From contig JBEKLJ010000080.1 of the NCBI GenBank assembly GCA_050010255.1, positions 1-14,237 of the forward strand: DNA of 14,237 nt. Direction: 5' to 3'. This document shows, in pieces, positions 1-6,577 of the stretch (position 1 is the first letter of the stretch; the number at the start of each line of letters is the position of its first letter). The DNA is from JBEKLJ01 sp050010255. Lineage in GTDB: Bacteria > Acidobacteriota > Terriglobia > Bryobacterales > Bryobacteraceae. The position numbers and the translations under genes are program-made. Below the pieces are notes generated by a model. The model saw nothing but the letters and a program-made list of their open reading frames with translations. It had not been told where the DNA came from and searched no databases.

Positions 1-1555
1 AGCTCATCGCCCTGGAAAGATCCAGGTGCCGCTCGACGAGCGCTGCCACCGTGCGCCGCTGCTCCTCCGGCATGCCGATCCGCTCCAGCGCCCCCTGCGC
101 CAGGCGCAGCGACTCCGGCACGTGCCGCCCCAGCGGCGCGGCCTTGCCCAAGTCGTGAAACAGCAGCGCAAACCGCAGCAGCTCGGGGTCGTCGATTTCC
201 GCGAGCAGCTCCGAAAACCGCTCCAGCGATGGCTCGCGCGCCGTTCCGAGCTCGTCGAGGGTCTCGATCGCCCGCAACGTGTGCTCATCCACCGTATAGC
301 GGTGATGGAAATCCCGGATCACCAGGCACTCGATCGGCTCCCACTCCGGGAAGAGAGCGCCGAGCACTCCTGTTTCCTGCATCGCGCGCAGAGCCAGCGC
401 GCAGTGCGGCATGGCCAGCAGTTCCCGCAGGGCGGGCCACAGCGGCGCGGGCGGCGCGGCAAAGTGCCGCCGCAGCAAGGGGAGAGCCTGCGCCAGCCGC
501 CGCTCGGTCTCGAGCGCCAGCCGCATCCCGTGGCGTCCGGCGAACTCAAACAGCCGCAGGCTCAGCGCGGGATCCTGCTCCAGCCCTTGCGGCGCGCGAA
601 AGTAGACTCGCTCCCGCGCCACGTAGAATTCCGCATTGGAGACCCGCGAGCGCCACTCCCGAAACCCCACCAGCAGCGAGCTGGCCCGCTCCTCGGCCGC
701 GTCGATCGCGCGCGCGCAGGCGCGGTGGATCTCTCGCGCGCTCGCGTAGTAGTCCCGCATCCAGTCGGCCGGCTCTCGCGAGAACTGCTCCGCCGCCTCG
801 TCCTGAAGGTCGAAGGTGAGCGTGTTCGAGTCTCGTCCGGTCCGATCGTGCAGGAAGATGCGCACCGCGTAAAGGAAGTTGCTGGCCGGGAGAAGCCCGG
901 CGAACCCTTCGCGGAGCGGCAGCCGGTCGGGTTGCGCCTGGCGCAGCCGCTCCAGCCACGCCAGGAGCTGGAAATCGCGCAGCCCGCCCGGACCTTCCTT
1001 GACGTCCGGCTCGAGCTGGTAGATCGATCCGCCGTACTTGTGGTGGCGCTCGCGCGCCCGGCGGCACAGGTGCCGCGCCAGTGCCTGCCGCTGGCCGTGG
1101 AAGAAGCGCGCCAGCCCCGGCACGAGTTTCGCATACAGGCCGCGGTCGCCGGCCAGGAGCCTCTCATCCAGCAGGCTGATGCTCAGCTCGATGTTCTGCT
1201 CGTCCAGCTCGCGGCACTCCGCCGGAGTGCGGACCGAGTGGCTCACGCGCAAGCCGCCGTCCCACAGCGCTTGCAGAAACCCGAGGATCGCCGCGCGCTG
1301 GCGTTCGGCGATCGCCGGCTTCTCGGCGAGCAGCAGCAGGTCCACGTCGGAGTGCGGAAACAGCTCCCGGCGTCCGAACCCGCCCACCGCCAGCAGCGCC
1401 AGCCCTTCGGGCGCACACGGCGCCAGGTGCTGCTCGTAAGCCTCCGCCACGGCCCGCTCGACCAGGACGGTCCGGCGCTCCAGCGCGGCCGCCGGATTGC
1501 TCCAGGTCTCTCCCGCGCCCCTGGTCCCGCTAAAGAGCTGCGTCACCGCGCTCAT
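1..1555 (-). CDS. glnD: PII uridylyltransferase / uridylyl-removing enzyme GlnD (partial, C-terminus beyond window)
   Basis: GlnD uridylylates PII when glutamine is low and removes the group when glutamine is high. About 518 of a usual 850-900 residues are visible; the 3' end is cut by the left window edge. The nucleotidyltransferase motif GGFGRRELFPHSDVDLL lies at residues 58-74, with metal-binding D70 and D72. It is followed by the family's GGLRDFQLLAWL segment. An HD phosphohydrolase domain follows: FHHRYTVDEHTL (H418, H425) and LLFHDLGK with H467-D468. The two C-terminal ACT domains must lie outside the window. The start is the ATG at 1553-1555, inside the 3' end of glnB, so the genes overlap by 26 bases and are probably translationally coupled. 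Modification of GlnB, encoded just upstream, is the expected job. Family assignment is secure; start choice is likely. Confidence 0.94.
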   Translation of the reverse strand, partial: MSAVTQLFSGTRGAGETWSNPAAALERRTVLVERAVAEAYEQHLAPCAPEGLALLAVGGFGRRELFPHSDVDLLLLAEKPAIAERQRAAILGFLQALWDGGLRVSHSVRTPAECRELDEQNIELSISLLDERLLAGDRGLYAKLVPGLARFFHGQRQALARHLCRRARERHHKYGGSIYQLEPDVKEGPGGLRDFQLLAWLERLRQAQPDRLPLREGFAGLLPASNFLYAVRIFLHDRTGRDSNTLTFDLQDEAAEQFSREPADWMRDYYASAREIHRACARAIDAAEERASSLLVGFREWRSRVSNAEFYVARERVYFRAPQGLEQDPALSLRLFEFAGRHGMRLALETERRLAQALPLLRRHFAAPPAPLWPALRELLAMPHCALALRAMQETGVLGALFPEWEPIECLVIRDFHHRYTVDEHTLRAIETLDELGTAREPSLERFSELLAEIDDPELLRFALLFHDLGKAAPLGRHVPESLRLAQGALERIGMPEEQRRTVAALVERHLDLSRAMS

Positions 1556-1868
1556 CGTTGCGGATCCGGATGGCCTCGGCGACGTCGTAGACGAACAGCT
1601 TGCCATCGCCGATCTTGCCGGTGCGGGCCGAGCCCGTCACCGCACGGATGACATCCTCCAGCCGGTTGTCGGGGATGACGAGCTCCAGCTTGACCTTGGG
1701 CAGCAGGTCCACCTGGTACTCCTGGCCTCGGTAGACTTCCTTGTGTCCCTTCTGCCGGCCGTGGCCGCGGACCTCGGTGACGGTCATGCCGTTCACACCG
1801 ATGCCCTTGAGCGCCTCTTTGACGTCCTCCAGCTTGAACGGCTGAATGATCGCTTCCACTTTTTTCAT
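1530..1868 (-). CDS. glnB: Nitrogen regulatory protein PII (GlnB/GlnK)
   Basis: A 112-residue trimeric PII signal protein that senses ATP/ADP and 2-oxoglutarate and relays nitrogen status to targets such as the ammonium channel. Length and sequence match the family end to end. The T-loop RGHGRQKGHKEVYRGQEY (residues 34-51) ends in the uridylylation tyrosine Y51. The nucleotide-binding C-terminal signature TGKIGDGKLFV is present. It starts at an ATG only 19 bases after the amt stop codon and overlaps glnD, so amt, glnB and glnD probably share a transcript. Linkage to amt is typical of the GlnK paralogue, while linkage to glnD is more typical of GlnB. The sequence alone does not decide between the names. 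The intact Y51 beside glnD suggests it is regulated by uridylylation. Confidence 0.98.
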   Translation of the reverse strand: MKKVEAIIQPFKLEDVKEALKGIGVNGMTVTEVRGHGRQKGHKEVYRGQEYQVDLLPKVKLELVIPDNRLEDVIRAVTGSARTGKIGDGKLFVYDVAEAIRIRNDERGDAAL

Positions 1869-1887
1869 ACGTTTCGCAGGCCCCCGA

Positions 1888-3270
1888 TCAGGATTCCAGA
1901 TTGTAGGCTTCCTCGCCGTGCATGCTCAGGTCCAGACCTTGCGTCTCGTGGTCCGGATCGACGCGCACGCCAATAACCAGGTCGCAGATCTTCAGGATGA
2001 CTAGCGTGCCCACCGCGGCCAAGCCCCAGGCGATCGCCACTCCGATCAACTGATTGGCGATCTGGCCGCCGTTGCCGTCCACCAACCCGAGCGCCAGCAC
2101 GCGCCCGGACGGATCCCTGAACCCCGCGTTGACCGCGCTCGTGGCGAACACGCCCGTGAGCAGAGCGCCGAGTGTCCCGCCCGCGCCGTGCACGCCGAAG
2201 GCGTCGAGCGAATCGTCGTAGCCGAAGACCCTTTTCACCGCTGTCACCATGAAGTAGCAGACCACGCCGGCGGCGAAGCCGATCACGAGTGCCGGCAGCG
2301 GCGTAACGAACCCCGAGGCCGGCGTAATCGCCACCAGTCCGGCCACCGACCCCGAGATCGCGCCCAGCACGCTGGGCTTGCCGCTCCTGGCCCACTCGGC
2401 CACGATCCAGCCCAGCGCCGCCGCCGCCGCGGCGAAGTGCGTCGCGACGAAGGCGCTTGTCGCCAGCGCCGAGGACGCCAGCGCGCTGCCCGCGTTGAAC
2501 CCGAACCACCCCACCCACAGCAGGCAGGCGCCGATGAAGCTCAGCACCAGGTTGTGCGGCTTCATCGGCTCATGCGGGTAGCCCCGCCGCTTGCCCAGGT
2601 ACAGCGCGCAAACCAGCGCCGAAACCCCCGAGGTGATGTGCACCACGGTCCCGCCGGCAAAGTCGAAGCACGGGAACCGGCCACCCAGTGCCGCGTTCAG
2701 CAGCCCGCCCTTGCCCCACACCATGTGCGCCATCGGGAAGTAGACCACCAGCGACCAGAGCGTCATGAACAACAGCATCGCGCTGAACTTCATCCGCTCG
2801 GCGAACGCGCCGCTGATGAGCGCCGGGGTGATGATGGCGAACATCAACTGGTAGACCATGAAGGTCTGCTGCGGTATCGTCGCCGCGTAGTCCGGGTCCG
2901 GCGCGGCGCCGACCCCGTTTAGAAACGCATGTTGGAGGCCCCCCACGAACCAGTTGCCTTCTCCAAAGGCCAGGCTGTATCCAACCACGGCCCAGATGAC
3001 AGTCACCAGCGCCATCAGGACGAAGCTCTGCATCATGGTCCCCAGCACGTTCTTCTTCCGGACCAGGCCGCCGTAGAACAGCGCCAACCCCGGGCCGGTC
3101 ATCAACAGCACCAGGGCCGCGCTGGTCAGCATCCAGGCGTTGTCGCCGGCCGACTGGGCGGACCTGATCGCACTCTCCATGGCAGCCAGGCGGCCGCTGT
3201 CCGGGGCGCCCTGAGCCATGGCGGCTGCCGACACGGCCAACATCAGGGAAACCACGCGCTTCCAGTACAA
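1888..3270 (-). CDS. amt: Ammonium transporter AmtB
   Basis: Inner-membrane trimeric Amt/MEP/Rh channel for ammonium uptake, 460 residues from the start chosen here. The N-terminus looks like a signal peptide (YWKRVVSLMLAVSAAAMA), as in enterobacterial AmtB. Family hallmarks, numbered from the chosen start: LFYGGLVRKKNVLG near 64-77; AHMVWGKGGLL near 181-191; DFAGGTVVH with D203 and the first twin histidine H211; DAFGVHGAGGTLGALL with the second twin histidine H361. The cytoplasmic tail ends in GLDLSMHGEEAY, the PII-contacting C-terminus. The reading frame also allows a TTG at 3289-3291. I prefer the TTG at 3268-3270 because GGAAAGGA sits seven bases upstream of it. It is the first gene of the amt-glnB-glnD unit, so PII blocking of the channel by direct binding is the expected control. 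Confidence 0.97.
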   Translation of the reverse strand: MYWKRVVSLMLAVSAAAMAQGAPDSGRLAAMESAIRSAQSAGDNAWMLTSAALVLLMTGPGLALFYGGLVRKKNVLGTMMQSFVLMALVTVIWAVVGYSLAFGEGNWFVGGLQHAFLNGVGAAPDPDYAATIPQQTFMVYQLMFAIITPALISGAFAERMKFSAMLLFMTLWSLVVYFPMAHMVWGKGGLLNAALGGRFPCFDFAGGTVVHITSGVSALVCALYLGKRRGYPHEPMKPHNLVLSFIGACLLWVGWFGFNAGSALASSALATSAFVATHFAAAAAALGWIVAEWARSGKPSVLGAISGSVAGLVAITPASGFVTPLPALVIGFAAGVVCYFMVTAVKRVFGYDDSLDAFGVHGAGGTLGALLTGVFATSAVNAGFRDPSGRVLALGLVDGNGGQIANQLIGVAIAWGLAAVGTLVILKICDLVIGVRVDPDHETQGLDLSMHGEEAYNLES

Positions 3271-3277
3271 GGTGAGG

Positions 3278-3285
3278 TCCTTTCC
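3278..3285 (-). promoter_or_regulatory. Ribosome binding site deciding the amt start
   Basis: On the minus strand the sequence reads GGAAAGGA, then seven bases, then TTG. This supports the TTG at 3268-3270 over the other in-frame TTG seven codons upstream, which has no purine-rich tract before it. Confidence 0.7.
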
Positions 3286-3413
3286 GGACAACGCGATCGG
3301 CGTTGCCTGAAGACAGTAGAGTGCGGCGTCGGGGCCGCGGAGGCACTATCGCGCGGTGAGCTCTCTACTCACGATGATGCACCGGACTCCCCTCTCGGCC
3401 AAGCGCAATGTTT

Positions 3414-3428
3414 CTATCGAAGCGATAG
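3414..3428. promoter_or_regulatory. Perfect 6-bp palindrome in the amt/coaD divergent gap (possible operator)
   Basis: CTATCG-AAG-CGATAG, two perfect 6-base arms around a 3-base centre, lies between two divergently transcribed genes, 92 bases before the coaD start and 144 before the amt start. The dyad is visible directly; a role as a regulator binding site is only inference. I see no convincing sigma-54 promoter upstream of amt. Confidence 0.3.
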
Positions 3429-3470
3429 GAGTTCTTTATCGCCGGGCGGCCCGGGAACCCCGTGCCGTGA

Positions 3471-3478
3471 GATAAAAT
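3471..3478 (+). promoter_or_regulatory. Possible -10 element for coaD
   Basis: GATAAAAT contains TAAAAT, one mismatch from TATAAT, and stands out as AT-rich within GC-rich DNA 42 bases before the coaD start. No matching -35 element is visible at normal spacing, so the call is weak. Confidence 0.3.
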
Positions 3479-3502
3479 CGAGGGTGGGCCGATCCCGAAA
3501 CG

Positions 3503-3510
3503 AAAGGTGA
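3503..3510 (+). promoter_or_regulatory. Ribosome binding site for coaD (TTG start)
   Basis: AAAGGTGA nine bases before TTG. An in-frame TGA at 3508-3510 excludes any upstream start, so TTG at 3520 is the only early start available in this frame. Confidence 0.6.
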
Positions 3511-3519
3511 AGAATCCGT

Positions 3520-4026
3520 TTGAGTTCAAAGCCCCGCAACCCGGTCGTCGCGCTGTACCCGGGGTCGTTTGACCCCATCACCAACGGCCACCTCGATCTG
3601 ATCGACCGCGGGGCCAAGTTGTGCGACCGCCTGATCGTGGCTATCCTGCGCAACGAGGAGAAGCAGCCCCTGTTCACCGTTTCGGAGCGCATGGAGATGC
3701 TGCGGGAGGTGGTCCGCGGCTACCCCAACGTCGAGGTGGACTCCTTCGACGGCCTTCTGGTGCACTACGCCCAGCAGAAGGGCGCCACGGTGATCCTGCG
3801 CGGCATCCGGGCCATCTCCGACTACGAATACGAGCTGCAAATGGCGCTGATGAACCGCCGCCTGTGCCCCTCCATCGAGACCGTCTTTCTGATGGCCGGC
3901 GAAGAGTACTCGTTCGTCAGCTCGCGGATAATCAAGCAGGTGATCGGACTGGGAGGCAACATCACCGGCCTGGTTCCGGCCTCCGTGGAAGTGCGGCTCC
4001 GCGACCGCGTGCTCAACGGCCACTAG
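3520..4026 (+). CDS. coaD: Phosphopantetheine adenylyltransferase CoaD
   Basis: Cytosolic enzyme of the fourth step of coenzyme A synthesis: 4'-phosphopantetheine + ATP gives dephospho-CoA + PPi. At 168 residues it has the usual length of the hexameric bacterial enzyme. Nucleotidyltransferase motifs are intact: YPGSFDPITNGHLDLI (residues 13-28) with the T/HxGH-type TNGH at 21-24; RGIRAISDYEYELQMA at 94-109; and the second signature YSFVSSR at 130-136. The start is TTG, forced by an in-frame stop ten bases upstream and supported by AAAGGTGA. The aminotransferase gene begins six bases after the stop codon, so the two are very probably co-transcribed. It diverges from the ammonium transporter gene. 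Identification is secure. Confidence 0.98.
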   Translation: MSSKPRNPVVALYPGSFDPITNGHLDLIDRGAKLCDRLIVAILRNEEKQPLFTVSERMEMLREVVRGYPNVEVDSFDGLLVHYAQQKGATVILRGIRAISDYEYELQMALMNRRLCPSIETVFLMAGEEYSFVSSRIIKQVIGLGGNITGLVPASVEVRLRDRVLNGH

Positions 4027-4032
4027 TTCGAC

Positions 4033-5223
4033 ATGCCGGATACCGTCCCGCTTTCCCAACGCATTTCGCGCATGAGCCTCTCCGCCACCATGCGCGTGGC
4101 CGCCGAGGCCGAGCGGCTGAAGCGCCTGGGCCGCGACGTGGTGGATTTCGGCGCCGGCGAGCCGGACTTTCCCACTCCGGACAACGTCAAGCAGGCCGCC
4201 TTCCGCGCCATTGAGAGCGATTTCACGAAGTACACCTCATCTGCCGGCACGCCCGAGCTGCGGGAAGCCATCTGCCAGCGCCACGCCGCGGACTTCGGCA
4301 CCAGCTACCGGCCCTCGGAGTGCGTGGTCTGCGTCGGCGCCAAGCAGGCCATCTTCGACATCATGCAGGTGCTCGTCGGCGCTGGCGACGAGGTCGTCAT
4401 CCCGGTCCCCTGCTGGGTGACTTTCACGGAAGTGGTCAACTACGCCAGCGGCCGCTGCGTCCCCCTCCGGACCCACGAGCAGGACGGCTTCCGATTGACC
4501 GCCGCGATGATCGAGCCGCTGCTGGGCCCCCGCACGCGCGCCGTGGTCGTGAACTCGCCGTGCAATCCCACCGGCGCCGTGGTGGACCGGGAGGAGTTTG
4601 AGCGCATCGTTCACCTCACCGCGCCTCGCGGCATCTACCTGCTCACCGACGAGAGCTACTGCCATTTCGTTTATGACGGCGCGCCGTTTTCGGTGGCCGC
4701 GACGCCGCAGGCGAAGCCGACCGTACTGGTGGTTGGCTCCGTCTCAAAGACGTACGCGATGACCGGCTGGCGCATCGGCTGGGTGCTCGGGCCCGAACCG
4801 GTCCTGGCGGCCATCGTCAAGCTCCAGAGCCAAACCACCTCCAGCGCCAACTCGATCGCGCAGCGGGCCGCCGTCGAGGCGCTGCGCGGCCCGCAGGATT
4901 CCGTCCACGGCATGCTCGAGGAGTACCGGCGCCGGCGCGAGGTGACCCTGCGGGGCCTGCGCGGGATTCCTGGCGTCACCTGTGTCGAGCCGCAGGGCGC
5001 CTTCTACGCGTTCCCCAACATCGCCGCCGCGCTCCAGGAGAGCGGCGTCGGGAGCGCGCTGGAGTTCTCCGAGCGGCTGCTCGAGCGCGAGAACGTGATT
5101 GTCGTGCCCGGCGAGGCGTTTGGCGGTGAGGGGCACATCCGCCTCTCCTACGCAACCTCGATCCGCGATCTCGAGCGCGGCCTGGAGCGCCTCCGCCGCT
5201 TCATTGCCGCCGGGGCGCGATAG
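4033..5223 (+). CDS. PLP-dependent class I aminotransferase, aspartate aminotransferase-like (subgroup I-beta)
   Basis: A 396-residue fold-type I aminotransferase, probably aspartate + 2-oxoglutarate to oxaloacetate + glutamate. Active-site landmarks: VVDFGAGEPDFPTP (36-49); NSPCNPTG with N178; TDESY with D206 and Y209; SVSKTYAMTGWRIG, where K239 should form the Schiff base with pyridoxal phosphate; and HIRLSYAT near the C-terminus with the carboxylate-binding arginine. Short spacing and the N-terminal motif place it in the I-beta group found in many bacteria. Some of that group also transaminate prephenate in aromatic amino acid synthesis, and I cannot settle the substrate from sequence. No clear Shine-Dalgarno precedes the ATG; it starts six bases after coaD and may rely on translational coupling. 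Confidence 0.94.
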   Translation: MPDTVPLSQRISRMSLSATMRVAAEAERLKRLGRDVVDFGAGEPDFPTPDNVKQAAFRAIESDFTKYTSSAGTPELREAICQRHAADFGTSYRPSECVVCVGAKQAIFDIMQVLVGAGDEVVIPVPCWVTFTEVVNYASGRCVPLRTHEQDGFRLTAAMIEPLLGPRTRAVVVNSPCNPTGAVVDREEFERIVHLTAPRGIYLLTDESYCHFVYDGAPFSVAATPQAKPTVLVVGSVSKTYAMTGWRIGWVLGPEPVLAAIVKLQSQTTSSANSIAQRAAVEALRGPQDSVHGMLEEYRRRREVTLRGLRGIPGVTCVEPQGAFYAFPNIAAALQESGVGSALEFSERLLERENVIVVPGEAFGGEGHIRLSYATSIRDLERGLERLRRFIAAGAR

Positions 5224-5249
5224 CCCCCCGCTCGGGCCGGCCTCTGCCG

Positions 5250-5255
5250 TATAAT
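5250..5255 (+). promoter_or_regulatory. Consensus -10 element immediately before the ybjQ-like gene
   Basis: A perfect TATAAT lies seven bases before the GTG start at 5263. At usual -10 to +1 spacing, transcription would begin at or within a base or two of that GTG, giving a leaderless mRNA. No good -35 hexamer or extended -10 TGn is visible. Confidence 0.5.
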
Positions 5256-5262
5256 ACTGTCC

Positions 5263-5628
5263 GTGACAAACCATCCCTCACAACTCCCCGCCGTTCCACA
5301 TGACATGGTGACCACGTCGTTCACGCTGGACGGCTACCGGACCGTCCGGACGCTGGGTGTGGTGCGCGGCGTAATCGTGCGCTCGCGCTCGCTGCTGGGC
5401 ACCATGGGAGCCGGCCTCCAGACAATCGTCGGCGGGAACATCACGCTGCTGACCGAGCTGTGCGAGAAGACGCGCGCCGACGCCTTCGGCCTCATGCTCC
5501 GCCACGCCGCCGAGCTGGGCGCGAATGCCGTCATCGGGGCCCGCTACGACACCACCCAGGTCATGGGCCACGTCACCGAGGTGCTCGCTTACGGCACCGC
5601 CGTCGTGGTCGAACGCAGCCGGGAGTAG
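5263..5628 (+). CDS. YbjQ/UPF0145 family protein
   Basis: A 121-residue protein of the YbjQ family, small cytosolic proteins often annotated as putative heavy-metal binding; their biological role is not established. Family features are clear: VTTSFTLDGYRTVRTLGVVRG near the N-terminus, SRSLLGTMGAGLQTIVGGN in the middle, and the signature HAAELGANAVIGARYDTT followed by LAYGTAVVVE at the end. The first 14 residues (TNHPSQLPAVPHD region) extend beyond the conserved core, so translation might instead begin at the ATG at 5305. Neither start has a Shine-Dalgarno; the TATAAT at 5250-5255 favours leaderless use of the GTG. The gene stands alone, 39 bases after the aminotransferase, and its stop codon lies inside a 41-bp tandem duplication. 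Confidence 0.88.
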   Translation: MTNHPSQLPAVPHDMVTTSFTLDGYRTVRTLGVVRGVIVRSRSLLGTMGAGLQTIVGGNITLLTELCEKTRADAFGLMLRHAAELGANAVIGARYDTTQVMGHVTEVLAYGTAVVVERSRE

Positions 5629-5707
5629 CCCGAGCTTCTGACACCGTTCGAACCCAGGCGCCGCGCTAGCCCGAGCTTCTGATACCGTTCGAACCCAGGC
5701 GCCGCGC
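5626..5707 (+). repeat. Tandem direct repeat, 2 x 41 bp
   Basis: Copies at 5626-5666 and 5667-5707 differ at one base (GACACC versus GATACC). Each begins TAGCCCGAGCTTCTG, continues with an ACCGTTCGAACCC core and ends in CGCCGCGC. The first copy contains the TAG stop codon of the ybjQ-like gene. A diverged copy of the same unit occurs at 14080-14120. Confidence 0.9.
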
Positions 5708-5799
5708 GAGGGCCGCCGCAGCTTGCCGGTGAGGAATCCGGATCGGAATCCCCGAAACGAACACCCAACTTGCCCCCGCCGGGCCGATAAGCAACATGT
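5708..5799 (+). repeat. Relic of the dispersed palindromic repeat, then unassigned sequence
   Basis: GGCCGCCGCAGCTTGCC followed by GGTGAGGAATCCGG (about 5711-5743) matches the GGCCGCAGGAGGTGATTGG / GGTGAGAAATGCGG arm at 14046-14076. The rest of the gap, up to the small ORF at 5800, shows no gene or clear signal. Confidence 0.5.
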
Positions 5800-6051
5800 A
5801 TGGCTCCCAAGCATGATCCGGAGCAAGAGGCGGCCCGGCTCGCGGCCAGGATTCTGACCGTGCTGCGCGACCACGATGCCGCGGCGATCGAGGCCGAGCT
5901 CGCCCGGGCGGCCGGCCTCTGCCGCGAGGCCGGCGGCGAGCCGGCCGAGCGTGTCGACCTGCTGGCGGCCATCATCGAGGACATTCGGCGCGCGCAGGCC
6001 GTCGGGGAGGCTCATGCCAAGTTGCTGGCGCACCTGGCGCGCCCTACTTGA
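5800..6051 (+). CDS. Small hypothetical protein, helical
   Basis: An 83-residue ORF from ATG, rich in Ala, Glu, Arg and Leu, with no Pro-rich or membrane segments. It should fold as amphipathic helices, such as AARLAARILTVLRDHDAAA and DLLAAIIEDIRRAQA. I do not recognise a family. Its codons end almost always in G or C, like the surrounding genes, which favours a real coding sequence. Against it, no Shine-Dalgarno precedes the ATG and the upstream sequence is repeat-derived. It converges on the MerR-type gene, overlapping it by eight bases at the 3' ends. No function is inferred. Confidence 0.58.
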   Translation: MAPKHDPEQEAARLAARILTVLRDHDAAAIEAELARAAGLCREAGGEPAERVDLLAAIIEDIRRAQAVGEAHAKLLAHLARPT

Positions 6052-6436
6052 GCAGCCCGAGGATGGAAGCCAGCTCCTCGCGGATCGACCGCAGGCTCTC
6101 GGGGCTCGCCGAGAACAGGTCCGCCTGGCCGGGCTTGGCCGGGCGCTCGCGCCGCCGGCGCTTGGGCTGAACCTCCAGGTGCCGCCGCGCACCCTCGATC
6201 GTGAACCTTTTCTCATAGAGCAACTGCTTGATCTGGAGCAGCAGCTCGACGTCCTTGCGCCGGTAGAAGCGGTGGCCCGTGCCCGATTTCTTGGGCGCCA
6301 GCCCGGGAAACTCGCTTTCCCAGTACCGCAGCACGTAGGGCGGCACACCCACCAGCCGGCTCACCTCCCCGATGCGGAAGTAGAGCTTTTCGGGAATCTC
6401 CGTTGGCGGCTCGGGTCTGATCTTAGGCTGGTTCAT
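6044..6436 (-). CDS. MerR-family transcriptional regulator
   Basis: A 130-residue DNA-binding protein. A MerR winged helix-turn-helix occupies residues 19-88: YFRIGEVSRLVGVPPYVLRY (helix-turn-helix), then WESEFPGLAPKKSGTGHRFY and RRKDVELLLQIKQLLYEK. The effector end is short, with a basic stretch KRRRRERPAK (92-101) and a short helix, and lacks the cysteines of metal-sensing MerR proteins. This architecture is common near housekeeping genes in several phyla, but the target is unknown. The frame can be extended six bases to a TTG, but the ATG at 6434-6436 is the natural start. A sigma-70 promoter ends about 22 bases upstream of it, so the mRNA leader would be very short. No operon partner is visible; the gene converges with the small ORF. 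Confidence 0.92.
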   Translation of the reverse strand: MNQPKIRPEPPTEIPEKLYFRIGEVSRLVGVPPYVLRYWESEFPGLAPKKSGTGHRFYRRKDVELLLQIKQLLYEKRFTIEGARRHLEVQPKRRRRERPAKPGQADLFSASPESLRSIREELASILGLLK

Positions 6437-6457
6437 CACCAAGTGGGGGACACCGCC

Positions 6458-6486
6458 ATCCTATGTAAAACCGTCGTCCGCGTCAA
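6458..6486 (-). promoter_or_regulatory. Sigma-70 promoter for the MerR-type gene
   Basis: On the minus strand, TTGACG (5 of 6 to consensus, 6481-6486), a 17-base spacer, then TAGGAT (4 of 6, 6458-6463). The predicted start near 6450 leaves a leader of about 14 bases before the ATG at 6436. The elements are read directly; activity is inferred. Confidence 0.55.
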
Positions 6487-6563
6487 CCCGTGCCACAGGG
6501 GAATCGCTCTGCCCGCCTCAGGTGAGTACCCGATAGGCGGCCGCCCGCAGCCAGCCGACTTCT

Positions 6564-6569
6564 AGGGAG
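6564..6569 (+). promoter_or_regulatory. Ribosome binding site of the CpaE-like gene
   Basis: AGGGAG eight bases before the ATG at 6578 supports that start. Confidence 0.65.
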
Positions 6570-6577
6570 AAACACCC

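Noticed and set aside
26..1651. Long plus-strand open frame (541 codons) opposite glnD
   Set aside because: The minus strand encodes clear GlnD motifs in this region. The plus frame is Arg/Gln/Pro-rich shadow sequence typical of GC-rich antisense frames.
3271..3480. Sigma-54 promoter or NtrC sites for the ammonium transporter
   Set aside because: I looked on the minus strand for a GG-N10-GC pattern with the usual flanks and found no convincing match.
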